Translations under genes and position numbers: made by a program | Notes under the pieces: generated by a model | Databases searched by the model: none | The model's input: only the letters and a program-made list of their open reading frames with translations | Told to the model about the DNA's origin: nothing | Shown here: positions 53,468-63,396 of the stretch, in pieces | How positions within the stretch are numbered: the stretch's first letter is position 1 | Layout: each line of letters begins with the position of its first letter | NCBI GenBank assembly: GCA_016841955.1 | Contig: JAENYE010000004.1 | Coordinates: forward strand, 1-64,000 | DNA from: Methanobacteriota archaeon | GTDB lineage: Archaea; Halobacteriota; Methanomicrobia; Methanomicrobiales; Methanoculleaceae | Reading direction: 5' to 3' | Length of the DNA stretch: 64,000 nucleotides

Positions 53468-53903
53468 GCATTGTGCTGACATCTCTTCCGTGCTCTATTC
53501 CAGATTCGGCGACTGAACTTAGCATGCTCGTCGCCCGCTAGTTCGTCCTGCGGCAGTATGTCGGAACGATCAGGTACTGCAATTTGCTATAGAGTTCCTG
53601 CAGTTCCCACGCCCGGCGATCGCCTTCGCTCGCCGGTTGCCTATCCTCACCGTGCCCTCGATCCGCCAGCTGTCAAGGACGGAGAACATTACGACGCCGT
53701 TGAGAGCCGCTTTAATCCCGCGAATGCCCGATCGTGCGGTGCGGCATCCCGATCGCCAGCCGTTCACCCGGACATACCGGATCCGGCGAAGGGGGGGACG
53801 CCGATGTCCGTTGCGGTTGCCTGCCCGAAGGCGGCGGCAGTGCATCCCCGGATTACCGGCATGGTTATATTCGATGGTTCGAAGAGAGAGCCGCGGAAGC
53901 ATC
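53468..53903. other. Gene-free region between the copper protein and the proton ATPase
   Basis: About 430 nt. The right end has the TATA box GGTTATATTCG (53863-53873) and the GGAAG ribosome site of the ATPase gene. A minus-strand frame of 111 codons (53570-53905) ends in an Arg-rich stretch but I recognise no family; I treat it as chance. No repeat was found. Confidence 0.4.
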
Positions 53904-56348
53904 ATGGTGGGTCAGATCATCACTACGGAAGAGGCCAGGGGCAAACCCGTCTCCGATCTGTTCCAGGCCCTCGCGTCCCGGCGGGAAGGGCTGACCCAAT
54001 CCGAGGCACAAAACCGCGTTCAGACATACGGTTACAACGAGATTCCGGAGAAGAAAGAGAACCCGATCATCAAGTTCCTGAATTACTTCTGGGGCCCTAT
54101 CCCGTGGATGATCGAAGCTGCGGTCGTCATCTCGGCCGTCATTCAGCGCTGGGAGGACTTCGCGATCATCTCCTCACTGCTCCTCATCAACGCGATCGTC
54201 GGTTTCTGGCAGGAACGCCAGGCGGGAAACGCCATCGAGATGCTCAGGGAACGGCTTGCGCTCGAGGCACGGGTATTGCGCGACGGCAAATGGCAGAAAC
54301 TGCAGGCACGCGAGCTCGTCCCGGGCGACATCGTCCGTATCCGACTCGGGGATGTCGTCCCCGCGGACATCATGTTCATTGAAGGGGATTACCTCTCGGC
54401 AGACGAATCCGCACTGACCGGGGAGTCGATGCCGGTCGAGAAACAGGTCTCTGACGTCGGGTATTCAGGTTCCATCGTGAAGCAGGGCGAAATGACCGGG
54501 CTGGTCGTATCCACGGGACAGAACACCCTCTTCGGCAAGACCGCCCGGCTCGCCGAAGAGGCGGTGACAGTCAGCCACTTCCAGAAAGCCGTCATTAAAA
54601 TCGGGGATTATCTCATCATCCTCGCGATCGCCCTGGTCTCCATAACATTAATCGTCTCGATTTTTCGGCAGGAAAACCTGCTTGACACGCTCCAGTTCGC
54701 ACTCGTCCTGATCGTGGCGGCGATTCCCGCGGCAATGCCGGCCGTCCTGTCCATCACCATGGCCGTCGGGGCGGTGGCGCTCGCCAGGAAAGAAGCCATC
54801 GTCAGCAGACTCGTTGCCATCGAAGAGATGGCCGGGGTCGACATCCTCTGTTCCGATAAAACAGGAACGATAACGGAGAACAGCCTCACCCTCTCCGATA
54901 TCGTGCCGTTCGAAGCGGCCACGAAGGAGGAGGTACTGCTGGACGCCGTCCTCGCATCCAGAGAGGAGGATCAGGACCCCATCGACATGGCGATCATCAC
55001 GTCGGAGCAGGGCAAAGATCTGCAGGAGAGACTCGCCGCATATAACGTTCTGAATTTTCAGCCCTTCGATCCCGTCAATAAGCGGACGGAGGCCGCCATA
55101 GAGGATAAGGAGGGCAACCACTTCAAAGTGGCGAAGGGTGCACCTCAGGTGATCCTGCAGCTCACGGGCGGGAGCGGGGATCTCAAAGAGCGCATCGACG
55201 AGCTCTCGAATGCCTTTGCAAAAGAAGGGTTCCGGATGCTCGGCGTGGCACGGAGCAGCGAAAGCGGCACCTGGGTCTATACCGGGGTGCTCGGTCTCCA
55301 TGATCCGCCCCGTGCCGATTCGGCGGCAACCATCAAAACGGCCCAGGGGATGGGGCTTGAGATCAAGATGGTCACCGGCGATCATGTGGCAATCGCCAGG
55401 GAGATTGCACGGGAAGTGAACTTAAAGCCCGATATCGTCACCGCCGACGCCTTCTTGAATGAGCACGACGCCGAGGCGGGAGAGATCGTGGAAAAGGCGG
55501 ACGGTTTTGCCGAAGTGTTTCCCGAACACAAGTACCGTATCGTCTCGCTCCTGGAGGGCCGGGGGCATATCGTCGGCATGACCGGCGACGGCGTGAATGA
55601 TGCGCCCGCCCTCAAAAAGGCGGATGTCGGTATCGCAGTCGCCGGCGCCACGGATGCGGCAAAATCGGCGGCATCGATCGTGTTCACGAAGCCGGGGCTC
55701 TCGGTTATCATCGACGCGATACAGGAGAGCCGGAAGATCTTCCAGCGCATGAATCACTACGTGGTCTACCGTATCACCGAGACAATCCGCGTGCTCTTCT
55801 TCGTCACCCTCTCTATTCTGCTCTTCAACTTCTTCCCAATCACCGCTCTTATGATCGTGCTGCTGGCACTCCTGAACGATATTCCGATCATGACCATCGC
55901 CTACGACAACGTCATCTACTCAAAATCCCCTGAAAAGTGGCAGATGCGGGAGATCCTCACCCTCTCCACGATCTTCGGCTTTGTGGGAGTCGTCTTTTCA
56001 TTCACGCTCCTCTACATCGCACAGGGACCGCTGCACCTGAGCCTTCCGGTCATTCAGTCGCTCATCTTCCTGAAGCTGGCGGTGGCGGGGCATCTCACCA
56101 TCTTCGTTACACGCACCAGAGGTCCCTTCTGGTCGATCAGGCCGGGATCGGCTCTGCTCTGGTCGGCGATCGTCACCAAGGTCATTGCAACCCTTATCGT
56201 GGTATATGGGATCTTCGTCACACCGATCGGCTGGTACCTGGCAGGGTTTGTCTGGCTCTATGCGCTCGTCGGATTCCTGGCCCTGGATTTCATCAAGGTC
56301 GAGGCGTACAACATCATCGACCATAGCGGGATACGGTTCTCCCGGTAG
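53904..56348 (+). CDS. P-type proton ATPase (P3A-like)
   Basis: 814 residues. Plasma-membrane proton pump of the type known from plants, fungi and some archaea. Phosphatase motif LTGESMPVEK at about 170-180, phosphorylated Asp318 in SDKTGTITEN, MTGDGVNDAPAL at about 558, a hinge TGDHVAIA and ten predicted helices. The N-terminal part (EGLTQSEAQNRVQTYGYNEI) is the usual cation ATPase leader. There is no long autoinhibitory C-terminal tail. The ATG at 53904 was taken because a TATA box and GGAAG lie before it. It would use ATP to move protons out, the reverse of the methanogen ATP synthase. Confidence 0.92.
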   Translation: MVGQIITTEEARGKPVSDLFQALASRREGLTQSEAQNRVQTYGYNEIPEKKENPIIKFLNYFWGPIPWMIEAAVVISAVIQRWEDFAIISSLLLINAIVGFWQERQAGNAIEMLRERLALEARVLRDGKWQKLQARELVPGDIVRIRLGDVVPADIMFIEGDYLSADESALTGESMPVEKQVSDVGYSGSIVKQGEMTGLVVSTGQNTLFGKTARLAEEAVTVSHFQKAVIKIGDYLIILAIALVSITLIVSIFRQENLLDTLQFALVLIVAAIPAAMPAVLSITMAVGAVALARKEAIVSRLVAIEEMAGVDILCSDKTGTITENSLTLSDIVPFEAATKEEVLLDAVLASREEDQDPIDMAIITSEQGKDLQERLAAYNVLNFQPFDPVNKRTEAAIEDKEGNHFKVAKGAPQVILQLTGGSGDLKERIDELSNAFAKEGFRMLGVARSSESGTWVYTGVLGLHDPPRADSAATIKTAQGMGLEIKMVTGDHVAIAREIAREVNLKPDIVTADAFLNEHDAEAGEIVEKADGFAEVFPEHKYRIVSLLEGRGHIVGMTGDGVNDAPALKKADVGIAVAGATDAAKSAASIVFTKPGLSVIIDAIQESRKIFQRMNHYVVYRITETIRVLFFVTLSILLFNFFPITALMIVLLALLNDIPIMTIAYDNVIYSKSPEKWQMREILTLSTIFGFVGVVFSFTLLYIAQGPLHLSLPVIQSLIFLKLAVAGHLTIFVTRTRGPFWSIRPGSALLWSAIVTKVIATLIVVYGIFVTPIGWYLAGFVWLYALVGFLALDFIKVEAYNIIDHSGIRFSR

Positions 56349-56358
56349 GCGTGTATCT

Positions 56359-58803
56359 CTACCGGGGTACCGGTGCGGCCTTCTTCTTCCCTTCCGTTTT
56401 CATCCTCTCCTCCATCTCCACCACCCGGAGCGTGATCTTCAGCAGCGCATCCGGGTTGACCGATATGGAGTTGATGCCCTGCTCTACCAGGAAATCGGCG
56501 AACTCCGGGAAGTCGCTCGGCGCCTGACCGCACAGCCCGCTGTGCCGACCGTTCCGCCGGCACCCTTCGACGGCCATGGCAACCATCTTCTCGACGCCCG
56601 GATCGCGCTCGTCGAACTCCTGCGTAACGATCGCGGAATCACGATCGACGCCGAGCGTGAGCTGGGTCAGGTCGTTCGACCCGATCGAAAATCCGTCGAA
56701 GAATTCGCTGAACTCGTCGATTAAAACGACATTATTTGGTATCTCGCACATCTGGTAGATCTGAAGGTCGTTCTCGCCGCGCCGAAGACCGTTCTTCTCC
56801 AGTTCCCCGAGGACTCGCTTCGCCTCCTCGACGCGGCGGCAGAAGGGGATCATGACGATCAGGTTCGTAAGCCCCATCTCGTCCCGGACACGTTTCAGCG
56901 CCCGGCACTCAAGCGCAAAACCCTCCCGGTACCGCTCGTCATAGTACCGGACAGCGCCGCGGAAACCGAGCATCGGGTTGGCTTCTTCCGGCTCGAAGTA
57001 CTTTCCGCCGAGCAGGTTCGCATATTCGTTGGTCTTGAAATCGCTCGTGCGGACGACGACGGGGTTCGGGTAGAACGCCGCTGCGATAGTTCCGACGCCC
57101 TGTGCAAGTTTCTCGACGAAATAGTCGCTTTTATCCGCATATCCGTAGGCGAGATCGTCGATCTCTTCCCGGACAGCCGCATCCTCGACCTTTTCCGGGT
57201 GAATGAGCGCCATCGGATGGACTTTGATATAACTCCCGATGATGAACTCCATCCTGGCAAGCCCGATTCCGTCGCTTGGGATCATCGCAAGCCCGAACGC
57301 CTCGTCCGGGTTCCCGAGGTTCATCATCATCTCGGTCCTCGGCCGTTTGAGGCCCTTCAGGCTGGTTTTTTCGACATGGAACTTCAGGATCCCGCTGTAG
57401 ACAAAGCCCTCCTCGCCTTCGGCGCAGCTGACCGTCACATCCGTACCCGTCGGGACCTTCTCGGTTGCATCATCCGTGCCGACGACCGCAGGAATGCCGA
57501 GTTCGCGGCTGACGATGGCGGCATGAGAGGTTCTCCCTCCGCGATTGGTCACGATAGCGGCGGCCGTCTTCATCACAGGCTCCCAGTCCGGCGTGGTCGT
57601 GTCCGATACCAGGATCTCGCCCGGTTTGAAAGTCGAGAGTTTGGAAACATCGGTGATGACGCGAGCCTTTCCCGCAGCGATCGCATCACCGATGCTCTTC
57701 CCCGTCACCAGGACCGTTCCTCGCTCGTCCATATGGAACGTCTCGAGGATATCCCCGGTCTTCTGTGACTGCACTGTTTCGGGACGGGCCTGCACAATAA
57801 ACAGTTCTCCGGTTTCGCCGTCTTTCGCCCATTCGATATCCATCGGGACCGGTTTGCCGGCTTTCTGCGAGTAGTGATCCTCGATGGTGAGCGCGTATCC
57901 GGCGAGCGTCAGGACGTCGTCATCGCTGACACAGAACTTCTTCCGATCGGCCTCCGGCACCTCGACGTTCCGGGTCACCTCCTTGGCACCGCCGTGGCCG
58001 TAGATCAGTTTCATCTTTTTATCGCCGAGATTCTTCCCGACAAGCGCCCGGAAACCTTCCCGGAAGGTCGGTTTGAAGACATAGAACTCGTCCGGGTTGA
58101 CGGCACCCTGGACGATATTCTCACCAAGTCCGTATGACCCGGTGACGAGCACCACATCACGGAATCCGGTGTCGGTGTCGAGCGTGAAGATGACCCCGCT
58201 CGAAGAGAGGTCCGAACGCACCATCTTCATAATCCCGACCGAGAGGGCGACCCTGAAATGGTCAAAATGGTTGTCCATCCGGTATGCGATCGCCCGGTCG
58301 GTGAAGAGGGAGGCAAGGCATTTGCTCACTGCTTCCCGTAATGCCAGGTGGCCACGGATGTTCAGGTAGGTCTCCTGCTGGCCGGCGAACGATACCGTAG
58401 GCAGGTCTTCAGCCGTGGCGGAGCTCCTGACCGCAACATCGGCATCCGGGCCGTACTCATCGCAGAGCATATCGTACGCGGCCTTTGCCTCGGCCCAGAG
58501 ATCATCCGGAATGCCTGCCCCGAGGATCAGGTCGCGTGCACGTTTCCCCCGGGTCGCAAGATCGGCGACATTGTTCCGATCCAGCCCTTTCATGGCGGAC
58601 TTCATCTCGTCGAGGATTCCCCCGGATGTCAGCACATGCCGGTATCCGTCGGCGGTGATAGCGAACCCGTCGGGAACCTTCACGCCTTTCGCAGTCAGTT
58701 CACTGTACATCTCGCCAAGTGAGGCGTTTTTCCCGCCGACCCGAGGAACATCCTCGTTTCTGATGTCCTCGAACCAGCGGATATACTTCGCGTCCTGTTT
58801 CAT
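56359..58803 (-). CDS. ppsA: Phosphoenolpyruvate synthase
   Basis: 814 residues. Converts pyruvate and ATP to PEP, AMP and phosphate in gluconeogenesis. N-terminal ATP-binding domain with VGGKNASLGEM (about 23) and RSSATAEDLP (about 131); central phospho-His in GGRTSHAAIVSRELG (about 437); C-terminal PEP domain with SIGSNDLTQL (about 710) and GLCGQAPSD (about 764). The ATG at 58803 is preceded by GGGGGAT. A 13-nt gap follows the dehydrogenase gene upstream, so they are probably one operon. Confidence 0.94.
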   Translation of the reverse strand: MKQDAKYIRWFEDIRNEDVPRVGGKNASLGEMYSELTAKGVKVPDGFAITADGYRHVLTSGGILDEMKSAMKGLDRNNVADLATRGKRARDLILGAGIPDDLWAEAKAAYDMLCDEYGPDADVAVRSSATAEDLPTVSFAGQQETYLNIRGHLALREAVSKCLASLFTDRAIAYRMDNHFDHFRVALSVGIMKMVRSDLSSSGVIFTLDTDTGFRDVVLVTGSYGLGENIVQGAVNPDEFYVFKPTFREGFRALVGKNLGDKKMKLIYGHGGAKEVTRNVEVPEADRKKFCVSDDDVLTLAGYALTIEDHYSQKAGKPVPMDIEWAKDGETGELFIVQARPETVQSQKTGDILETFHMDERGTVLVTGKSIGDAIAAGKARVITDVSKLSTFKPGEILVSDTTTPDWEPVMKTAAAIVTNRGGRTSHAAIVSRELGIPAVVGTDDATEKVPTGTDVTVSCAEGEEGFVYSGILKFHVEKTSLKGLKRPRTEMMMNLGNPDEAFGLAMIPSDGIGLARMEFIIGSYIKVHPMALIHPEKVEDAAVREEIDDLAYGYADKSDYFVEKLAQGVGTIAAAFYPNPVVVRTSDFKTNEYANLLGGKYFEPEEANPMLGFRGAVRYYDERYREGFALECRALKRVRDEMGLTNLIVMIPFCRRVEEAKRVLGELEKNGLRRGENDLQIYQMCEIPNNVVLIDEFSEFFDGFSIGSNDLTQLTLGVDRDSAIVTQEFDERDPGVEKMVAMAVEGCRRNGRHSGLCGQAPSDFPEFADFLVEQGINSISVNPDALLKITLRVVEMEERMKTEGKKKAAPVPR

Positions 58804-58816
58804 GCTCGTATCCCCC

Positions 58817-59872
58817 CTACCGTGCCGCCGGTGCGGCTCGCGTCGCCGGCTTTTGGTATGTTTCGGCAACCACGTTCTGCGGGTTGCCGGCAAAGAAGGC
58901 CATGATATTGTCGGTACTGGTGGTCAGTATCCGCTCCAGGGCCTCCGCCGTGTTGTAGGCGTTGTGCGGCGTGAGTATTGCGCGGTCGGAGTGCAGAATG
59001 GAGAAGCTCTCCATCGCCTCTCTCAGCACGATCGCGGCGACATCATCCCTTTTCAAGAATTCTTCTTCGATCCAGACCTGTTCCCCTTCGAAGGTATCGA
59101 GTGCGACGCCTCCGAGGCGCCCGTCCCGCAGGGCATCGGAGACGGCTATTGTGTCCACCACTTTTCCCCGGGAGGTGTTGATGAGAAACGCAGTATGCTT
59201 GAGCAGCCCCAGCCGTTCGGCATCGATCAGGTGGTGCGTGGATTTCGTGTAGGGGACGTGCAGGCTGACGACATCCGACTGCCTGAGGACCTCCTCGAGG
59301 CTCAGGTAGTTCACCCCGTACTGCTCGGCAAGATCAGGTTTCGGATGCGGGTCGTAGGCGATCACCGTCATTCCGGCTGCCCATGCAAGGCGTGCAAGGT
59401 GCGACCCGATACGGCCTGTTCCGATCAGGCCGAGGGTCTTTCCCTTCAGGTCCGCTCCCCGCAGACCCTCACGGCTGAACTCGCCCTGCTCGACACGCCG
59501 GAATGTCGGCCTGAACTTCCGGGTGAGCGCCAGCATAAGCCCGAATGCATACTCCGCCACCGTGTTGTCGCCATACGACGGCACATTGCAGACGGCGATG
59601 TTGTGCGTCCTGCAGGCTTCCAGATCGATGTTGTCAAAGCCGGTGGACATAGCGGCGATCATCCGGAGATTCGGTAGCGTGTCCAGGATCTCACGGGTGA
59701 TGCGCGATTGAACGAATACCCCTATCCCGTCTGCATCCCGGGCAAGCGGTGCGCTCCGGGTCGTGAGCGGTTCACCGTGCACGGCAACATCGTATCCGCT
59801 CTCGCCTGCGAACGCATCCCGGATGACGGACTGCTCCTGCTCATCCAGATCGAAAAAGACCAGTTTCACCAT
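58817..59872 (-). CDS. D-2-hydroxyacid dehydrogenase (D-lactate dehydrogenase-like)
   Basis: 351 residues. Rossmann motif LIGTGRIGSHLARLA at about 149-163 with a following acidic residue (YDPHP, about 176), so NAD is likely. Catalytic Arg (NTSRGKVVD, about 234), Glu and His (LTPHNAYNT, about 297). The D-lactate dehydrogenase group shares the C-terminal layout. It may reduce pyruvate to D-lactate or act on another 2-keto acid. It is read before ppsA, so both may use pyruvate. Confidence 0.88.
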   Translation of the reverse strand: MVKLVFFDLDEQEQSVIRDAFAGESGYDVAVHGEPLTTRSAPLARDADGIGVFVQSRITREILDTLPNLRMIAAMSTGFDNIDLEACRTHNIAVCNVPSYGDNTVAEYAFGLMLALTRKFRPTFRRVEQGEFSREGLRGADLKGKTLGLIGTGRIGSHLARLAWAAGMTVIAYDPHPKPDLAEQYGVNYLSLEEVLRQSDVVSLHVPYTKSTHHLIDAERLGLLKHTAFLINTSRGKVVDTIAVSDALRDGRLGGVALDTFEGEQVWIEEEFLKRDDVAAIVLREAMESFSILHSDRAILTPHNAYNTAEALERILTTSTDNIMAFFAGNPQNVVAETYQKPATRAAPAAR

Positions 59873-59915
59873 GATGTCTCCCCCGTATCAGCGATCCGAT
59901 CGTGCGGCCGGGACA

Positions 59916-60929
59916 TCATCCCTCCTCACGGGACGCCATGTAGGAGGCGAGGTCGACCATGCGCCGGGCATACCCGAATTCGTTGTCGTACCAGACCATG
60001 ACCCGCGCCATCCGCCCGTCGACGACGCTCGTGGATCGCCCGTCGACCACACCGGAATGGGGATCGTCGATGATATCCGCCGATACCAGGTATTCCTCCG
60101 TATACGCGAGGATTCCCTGCATGTGCCCCTCAGCAGCCGTTTTCATGGCCGCATTCACCTCATCCGCCGTCACCTTCCGTTTCAGCTGGGCGACGAGATC
60201 GACGATTGACCCGTCCGGGATGGGTGCCCGCACCGCGATCGCATCCATCCTGCCGGTGAGTTCCGGCAGAACGTGCGTGGTGGCGATGGCGGCGCCGGTC
60301 GTCGTCGGGATCAGCGATACCGCCGCAGCGCGTCCACGGCGCACTTTCTTTGCGGCCCGATCGACCAGCGCCTGGGTGGCGGTATAGGCATGGATCGCCG
60401 TCGCCATCAGGTGGTCGACACCGAAGGCATCGTTGAGCACTTTCGCTGCCGGCGCCAGAGCGTTGGTCGTGCAGGATGCGTTCGATACGATGGTATGCCT
60501 GGCCGGATCGTAGGCCTGTTCGTTGACACCCAGCACAACCGTCAGATCGGGATTGTGCGACGGTGCGCTGATGATGACCCGGGATGCCCCTGCATCCAGA
60601 TGTTTTGCAGCGTCGTTCCTGTCGGTAAACCGCCCTGTGCATTCGAGCACCAGATCGACGCCGAGATCGTTCCACGGAAGGGCGGCAGGGTTCCTCTCGC
60701 CGAGCACGGTCACCTCCCGCGACCCGAGCCGAAGGTGATCCGACCCCGCCTCGACCGGGAAGGGCGCTCTCCCGTGCACCGAATCGTACTTCATCAGGTA
60801 GGCGAGTTCATCCGCCGGTTTCGGATCGTTGACCGCAACGATCTCGATGTTGCCCGGCGGGTTGATCAGGTAATTGGAGAGAATCATCCGCCCGATACGC
60901 CCGAATCCATTGATTGCAACTTTTTTCAT
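59916..60929 (-). CDS. gap: Type I (bacterial) glyceraldehyde-3-phosphate dehydrogenase
   Basis: 337 residues. Phosphorylating GAPDH of the bacterial/eukaryotic class: NGFGRIGR at 7-14, NDPKPADELAYLMKYDS at 34-50, catalytic Cys153 in SNASCTTN and the partner His179 (TAIHAY). Acid at 33-35 without the NADP-type Arg/Ser pair suggests NAD preference. Most archaea use the unrelated-in-sequence type II enzyme, so this gene is probably acquired from bacteria. It has its own promoter (AGATTATACA, 60971-60980) and a strong AGGAGGGGG ribosome site. Confidence 0.96.
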   Translation of the reverse strand: MKKVAINGFGRIGRMILSNYLINPPGNIEIVAVNDPKPADELAYLMKYDSVHGRAPFPVEAGSDHLRLGSREVTVLGERNPAALPWNDLGVDLVLECTGRFTDRNDAAKHLDAGASRVIISAPSHNPDLTVVLGVNEQAYDPARHTIVSNASCTTNALAPAAKVLNDAFGVDHLMATAIHAYTATQALVDRAAKKVRRGRAAAVSLIPTTTGAAIATTHVLPELTGRMDAIAVRAPIPDGSIVDLVAQLKRKVTADEVNAAMKTAAEGHMQGILAYTEEYLVSADIIDDPHSGVVDGRSTSVVDGRMARVMVWYDNEFGYARRMVDLASYMASREEG

Positions 60930-61270
60930 GGCAATTCCCCCTCCTGGGCGGGAGGCCTATGCCATGCCGGTGTATAATCTTTGTCCCCGATCCGCACCCT
61001 GGCGAACCCGCTCTTGCGGACGATACCGACATACGCAGTTCTCCCCGTTCTCCCCTGACCCCGGTTCCCGACGTGATGCGGTCGATCGCCACGGCGATGC
61101 CATTCATGCATCGGTGACGGCACCTGTCCGGTTTGATTTGATCGACATCGAATGTGCGACACGATCTTCCCCCGGCCGTGCAGAGATGCTTCCGGCCAGC
61201 TCGGTCATCCTCCGTAAGACTTTCTTCGATCGAAATGACGAGAGATCTCGATCATCCCCTCGGGGCACCA
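60930..61270. other. Gene-free region between gap and the phosphomutase gene
   Basis: About 340 nt. The lower part has the gap promoter (minus-strand AGATTATACA at 60971-60980, initiation about 60949). Further on I see short overlapping ORFs only. A GAGATCTC palindrome lies at 61243-61250. Confidence 0.5.
60971..60980 (-). promoter_or_regulatory. TATA box for gap
   Basis: Minus-strand AGATTATACA predicts initiation near 60949, giving a leader of about 20 nt with the AGGAGGGGG site. Confidence 0.6.
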
Positions 61271-62638
61271 TTAGTCCCTGATGCGCATATCCGGGTCGGT
61301 TTTCGACACGATTGCCAGTATTTCCCGCTTCTTCGTCTCCATGGCCTCCTTATCCCGTGCCTCCAGGTTGAGCCTGAGGACGGGTTCGGTGTGAGAGGGG
61401 CGGATGTTGAACCACCACGACGGATACTCGACCGTCAGGCCGTCGAGGCGATCGATCTTCGCATCGCCGTAGTGATCCCCGAGAGCGGCAAGGACGGCGT
61501 CCTTTTCCTTCACCAGAATGTTGATCTCGCCCGACGGTGCGTACTTCTTCAGCGGCGCGATAAGGCGGGAGAGCGGTTCCTGTTTCATGGAGAGGAGGTC
61601 GAGCATCCGGATCATCGTCATCACGGCGTTGTCGGTGTAGCCGGTATCGCGGTAATAGTAGTGCCCGGAGAGCTCTCCGGCGAACAAAGCCTCTTCCTCG
61701 CGCATCTGCGCCTTGATAAACGCATGGCCCACCCTGCATCGCACAGCCTTCCCTCCGAGTCTCCCGATCGTCTCCGGGACGACGCGGCTCGAACGGAGAT
61801 CGTAGAGGATAGTCCCCCCGGGATGGCGCTGTAAAAAGATCTCGGCGATAAGCGCCGTCACCAGGTATTCCGGGACCCGATTCCCCTCTTCGTCGATGAA
61901 CCCGCACCGGTCGGCGTCCCCGTCGAATGCGACGCCGATATCGGCCTGCTCGTCAAGTACCGCAGCCTGCAGTGCGCGGGTCGTCGAGGGGATCAGGGGA
62001 TTTGCGATATGGTCGGGGAACCTGCCGTCGGGTTCCACGTCCCTGAAGGAAAACGTCCACTCCGGAACCCTCGCCGCGATGCGGGGGACCTCAGGTCCGG
62101 CCATGCCGCTGCCGGCATCGACGACGACGTTGAGCGGCCGTCCCGGCCGGACGAACGAAAGAAGCATCTCGATATAGCCTTCCATCGCTGAGAGCCGGCG
62201 ATAACTGCCGGTTATCGGCCGTGGCGGGACCGGTGGCGATTCCCCGACCAGACGTTCCAGTGCGGGCAGCCCTCGATCCCCGCCGAGCGGGATCGCGTTC
62301 TCGCGGCAGAGTTTGAACCCGTTCATCCGACCGGGCAGATGCGATGCCGTTACCATGGCACCTCCGTCGAACCCGCCGTCGATGATGGAGTAATAGAGGA
62401 GCGGCGTGCTCACCATCCCGATATCGGTCACCGACGCTCCGGCGGCAAGTGCCCCCTCGATGAAGGCTTCGGTCAGAGACGGCGAGGAGAGCCGCATGTC
62501 CCGCCCGACGACGATCGCCTCTGCGTGCAGGAGCCTGACGAAACCGGCACCGATCAGGCGGGCTGTATCCTCATCAAGTTCGTCCGGGTATGCTCCCCGG
62601 ATATCATATGCCCGAAAGATCGTTCCCATACCTATCAT
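61271..62638 (-). CDS. Phosphomannomutase/phosphoglucomutase
   Basis: 455 residues of the alpha-D-phosphohexomutase family. Phosphoserine loop [12 protein letters not shown] (Ser about 99; the usual residue after Ala-Ser-His is Asn, here Leu), metal loop [12 protein letters not shown] (about 244) and phosphate-binding [13 protein letters not shown] (about 418-430, RPSHTEP). It interconverts glucose- or mannose-6- and -1-phosphate, feeding sugar nucleotides. The ATG at 62638 overlaps the dPGM stop (ATGA), so they are translationally coupled. Confidence 0.92.
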   Translation of the reverse strand: MIGMGTIFRAYDIRGAYPDELDEDTARLIGAGFVRLLHAEAIVVGRDMRLSSPSLTEAFIEGALAAGASVTDIGMVSTPLLYYSIIDGGFDGGAMVTASHLPGRMNGFKLCRENAIPLGGDRGLPALERLVGESPPVPPRPITGSYRRLSAMEGYIEMLLSFVRPGRPLNVVVDAGSGMAGPEVPRIAARVPEWTFSFRDVEPDGRFPDHIANPLIPSTTRALQAAVLDEQADIGVAFDGDADRCGFIDEEGNRVPEYLVTALIAEIFLQRHPGGTILYDLRSSRVVPETIGRLGGKAVRCRVGHAFIKAQMREEEALFAGELSGHYYYRDTGYTDNAVMTMIRMLDLLSMKQEPLSRLIAPLKKYAPSGEINILVKEKDAVLAALGDHYGDAKIDRLDGLTVEYPSWWFNIRPSHTEPVLRLNLEARDKEAMETKKREILAIVSKTDPDMRIRD

Positions 62639-63396
62639 CCCTGTGGGGGAGTCCCCGGTGCGGCCTGCTCCGCCACTGCCCGTGTAGCCTGTGCAATCTC
62701 ACCCGGGTCTCCGAGGTAGTAATGGCGGACGGCATGCAGGCCGTCGTCCAGTTCGTAGATCAGCGGGTAGCCCGTGGGAATGTTGAGGTCTGCTATCGTT
62801 TCGTCCGGGATGTTGTCGAGATATTTTACCAGCGCACGGAGGCTGTTCCCGTGCGCCGCGATAAGGGTGCTCTTCCCATCACGCAGGCTTGCCTGGATGT
62901 TTTCGTGCCAGTACGGCAACGTCCGGTTGAGCGTATCGTGCAGCGATTCCGTCGCCGGGAGGTCGTCGGGTTTCAGGTCTGCGTAGCGGGGATCGAACCG
63001 CGGGTGCCGCGGATCGTCCCACGGGAGCGGCGGGGGGCGGACGTCAAAGCCGCGTCGCCAGAGGTGGACCTGCCCTGCACCATACTTTTCGGCGGTTTCG
63101 TGCTTGTCGAGACCCTGCAGGCCGCCGTAACTCTTCTCGTTCAGCCGCCATGACCGGTGCACGGGAACATACATGAGATCCATATCGTCCATCACTATCC
63201 AGAGCGTCCTGATCGCACGCTTGAGCACGGACGTATAGGCGACATCAAACGTATACCCGCCATCCCGCAGAAGATCCGCAGCACGGTGGGCTTCCTCGAT
63301 GCCGTTCTCCGAGAGATCCACATCGGTCCAGCCCGTGAACCTGCCCTCCAGATTCCAGAGGCTTTCGCCATGCCGCAGTAGGATCAGCAATACCAT
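62635..63396 (-). CDS. gpmA: 2,3-bisphosphoglycerate-dependent phosphoglycerate mutase (bacterial type)
   Basis: 253 residues. Converts 3- to 2-phosphoglycerate through a phospho-His. [18 protein letters not shown] at 6-23 gives the active His, then KRAIRTLW (about 64), the Glu/Lys region [10 protein letters not shown] (about 90) and [14 protein letters not shown] (about 186-199). dPGM is rare in archaea, which normally use the unrelated cofactor-independent type. I chose the ATG at 63396; the longer frame adds six basic residues. First gene of the operon with the phosphomutase. Confidence 0.93.
   Translation of the reverse strand: MVLLILLRHGESLWNLEGRFTGWTDVDLSENGIEEAHRAADLLRDGGYTFDVAYTSVLKRAIRTLWIVMDDMDLMYVPVHRSWRLNEKSYGGLQGLDKHETAEKYGAGQVHLWRRGFDVRPPPLPWDDPRHPRFDPRYADLKPDDLPATESLHDTLNRTLPYWHENIQASLRDGKSTLIAAHGNSLRALVKYLDNIPDETIADLNIPTGYPLIYELDDGLHAVRHYYLGDPGEIAQATRAVAEQAAPGTPPQG

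Noticed and set aside
53570-53905. 111-codon minus-strand frame, possible transposase remnant
   Set aside because: Arg-rich end is suggestive, but there is no DDE motif, no inverted ends and no recognisable similarity.
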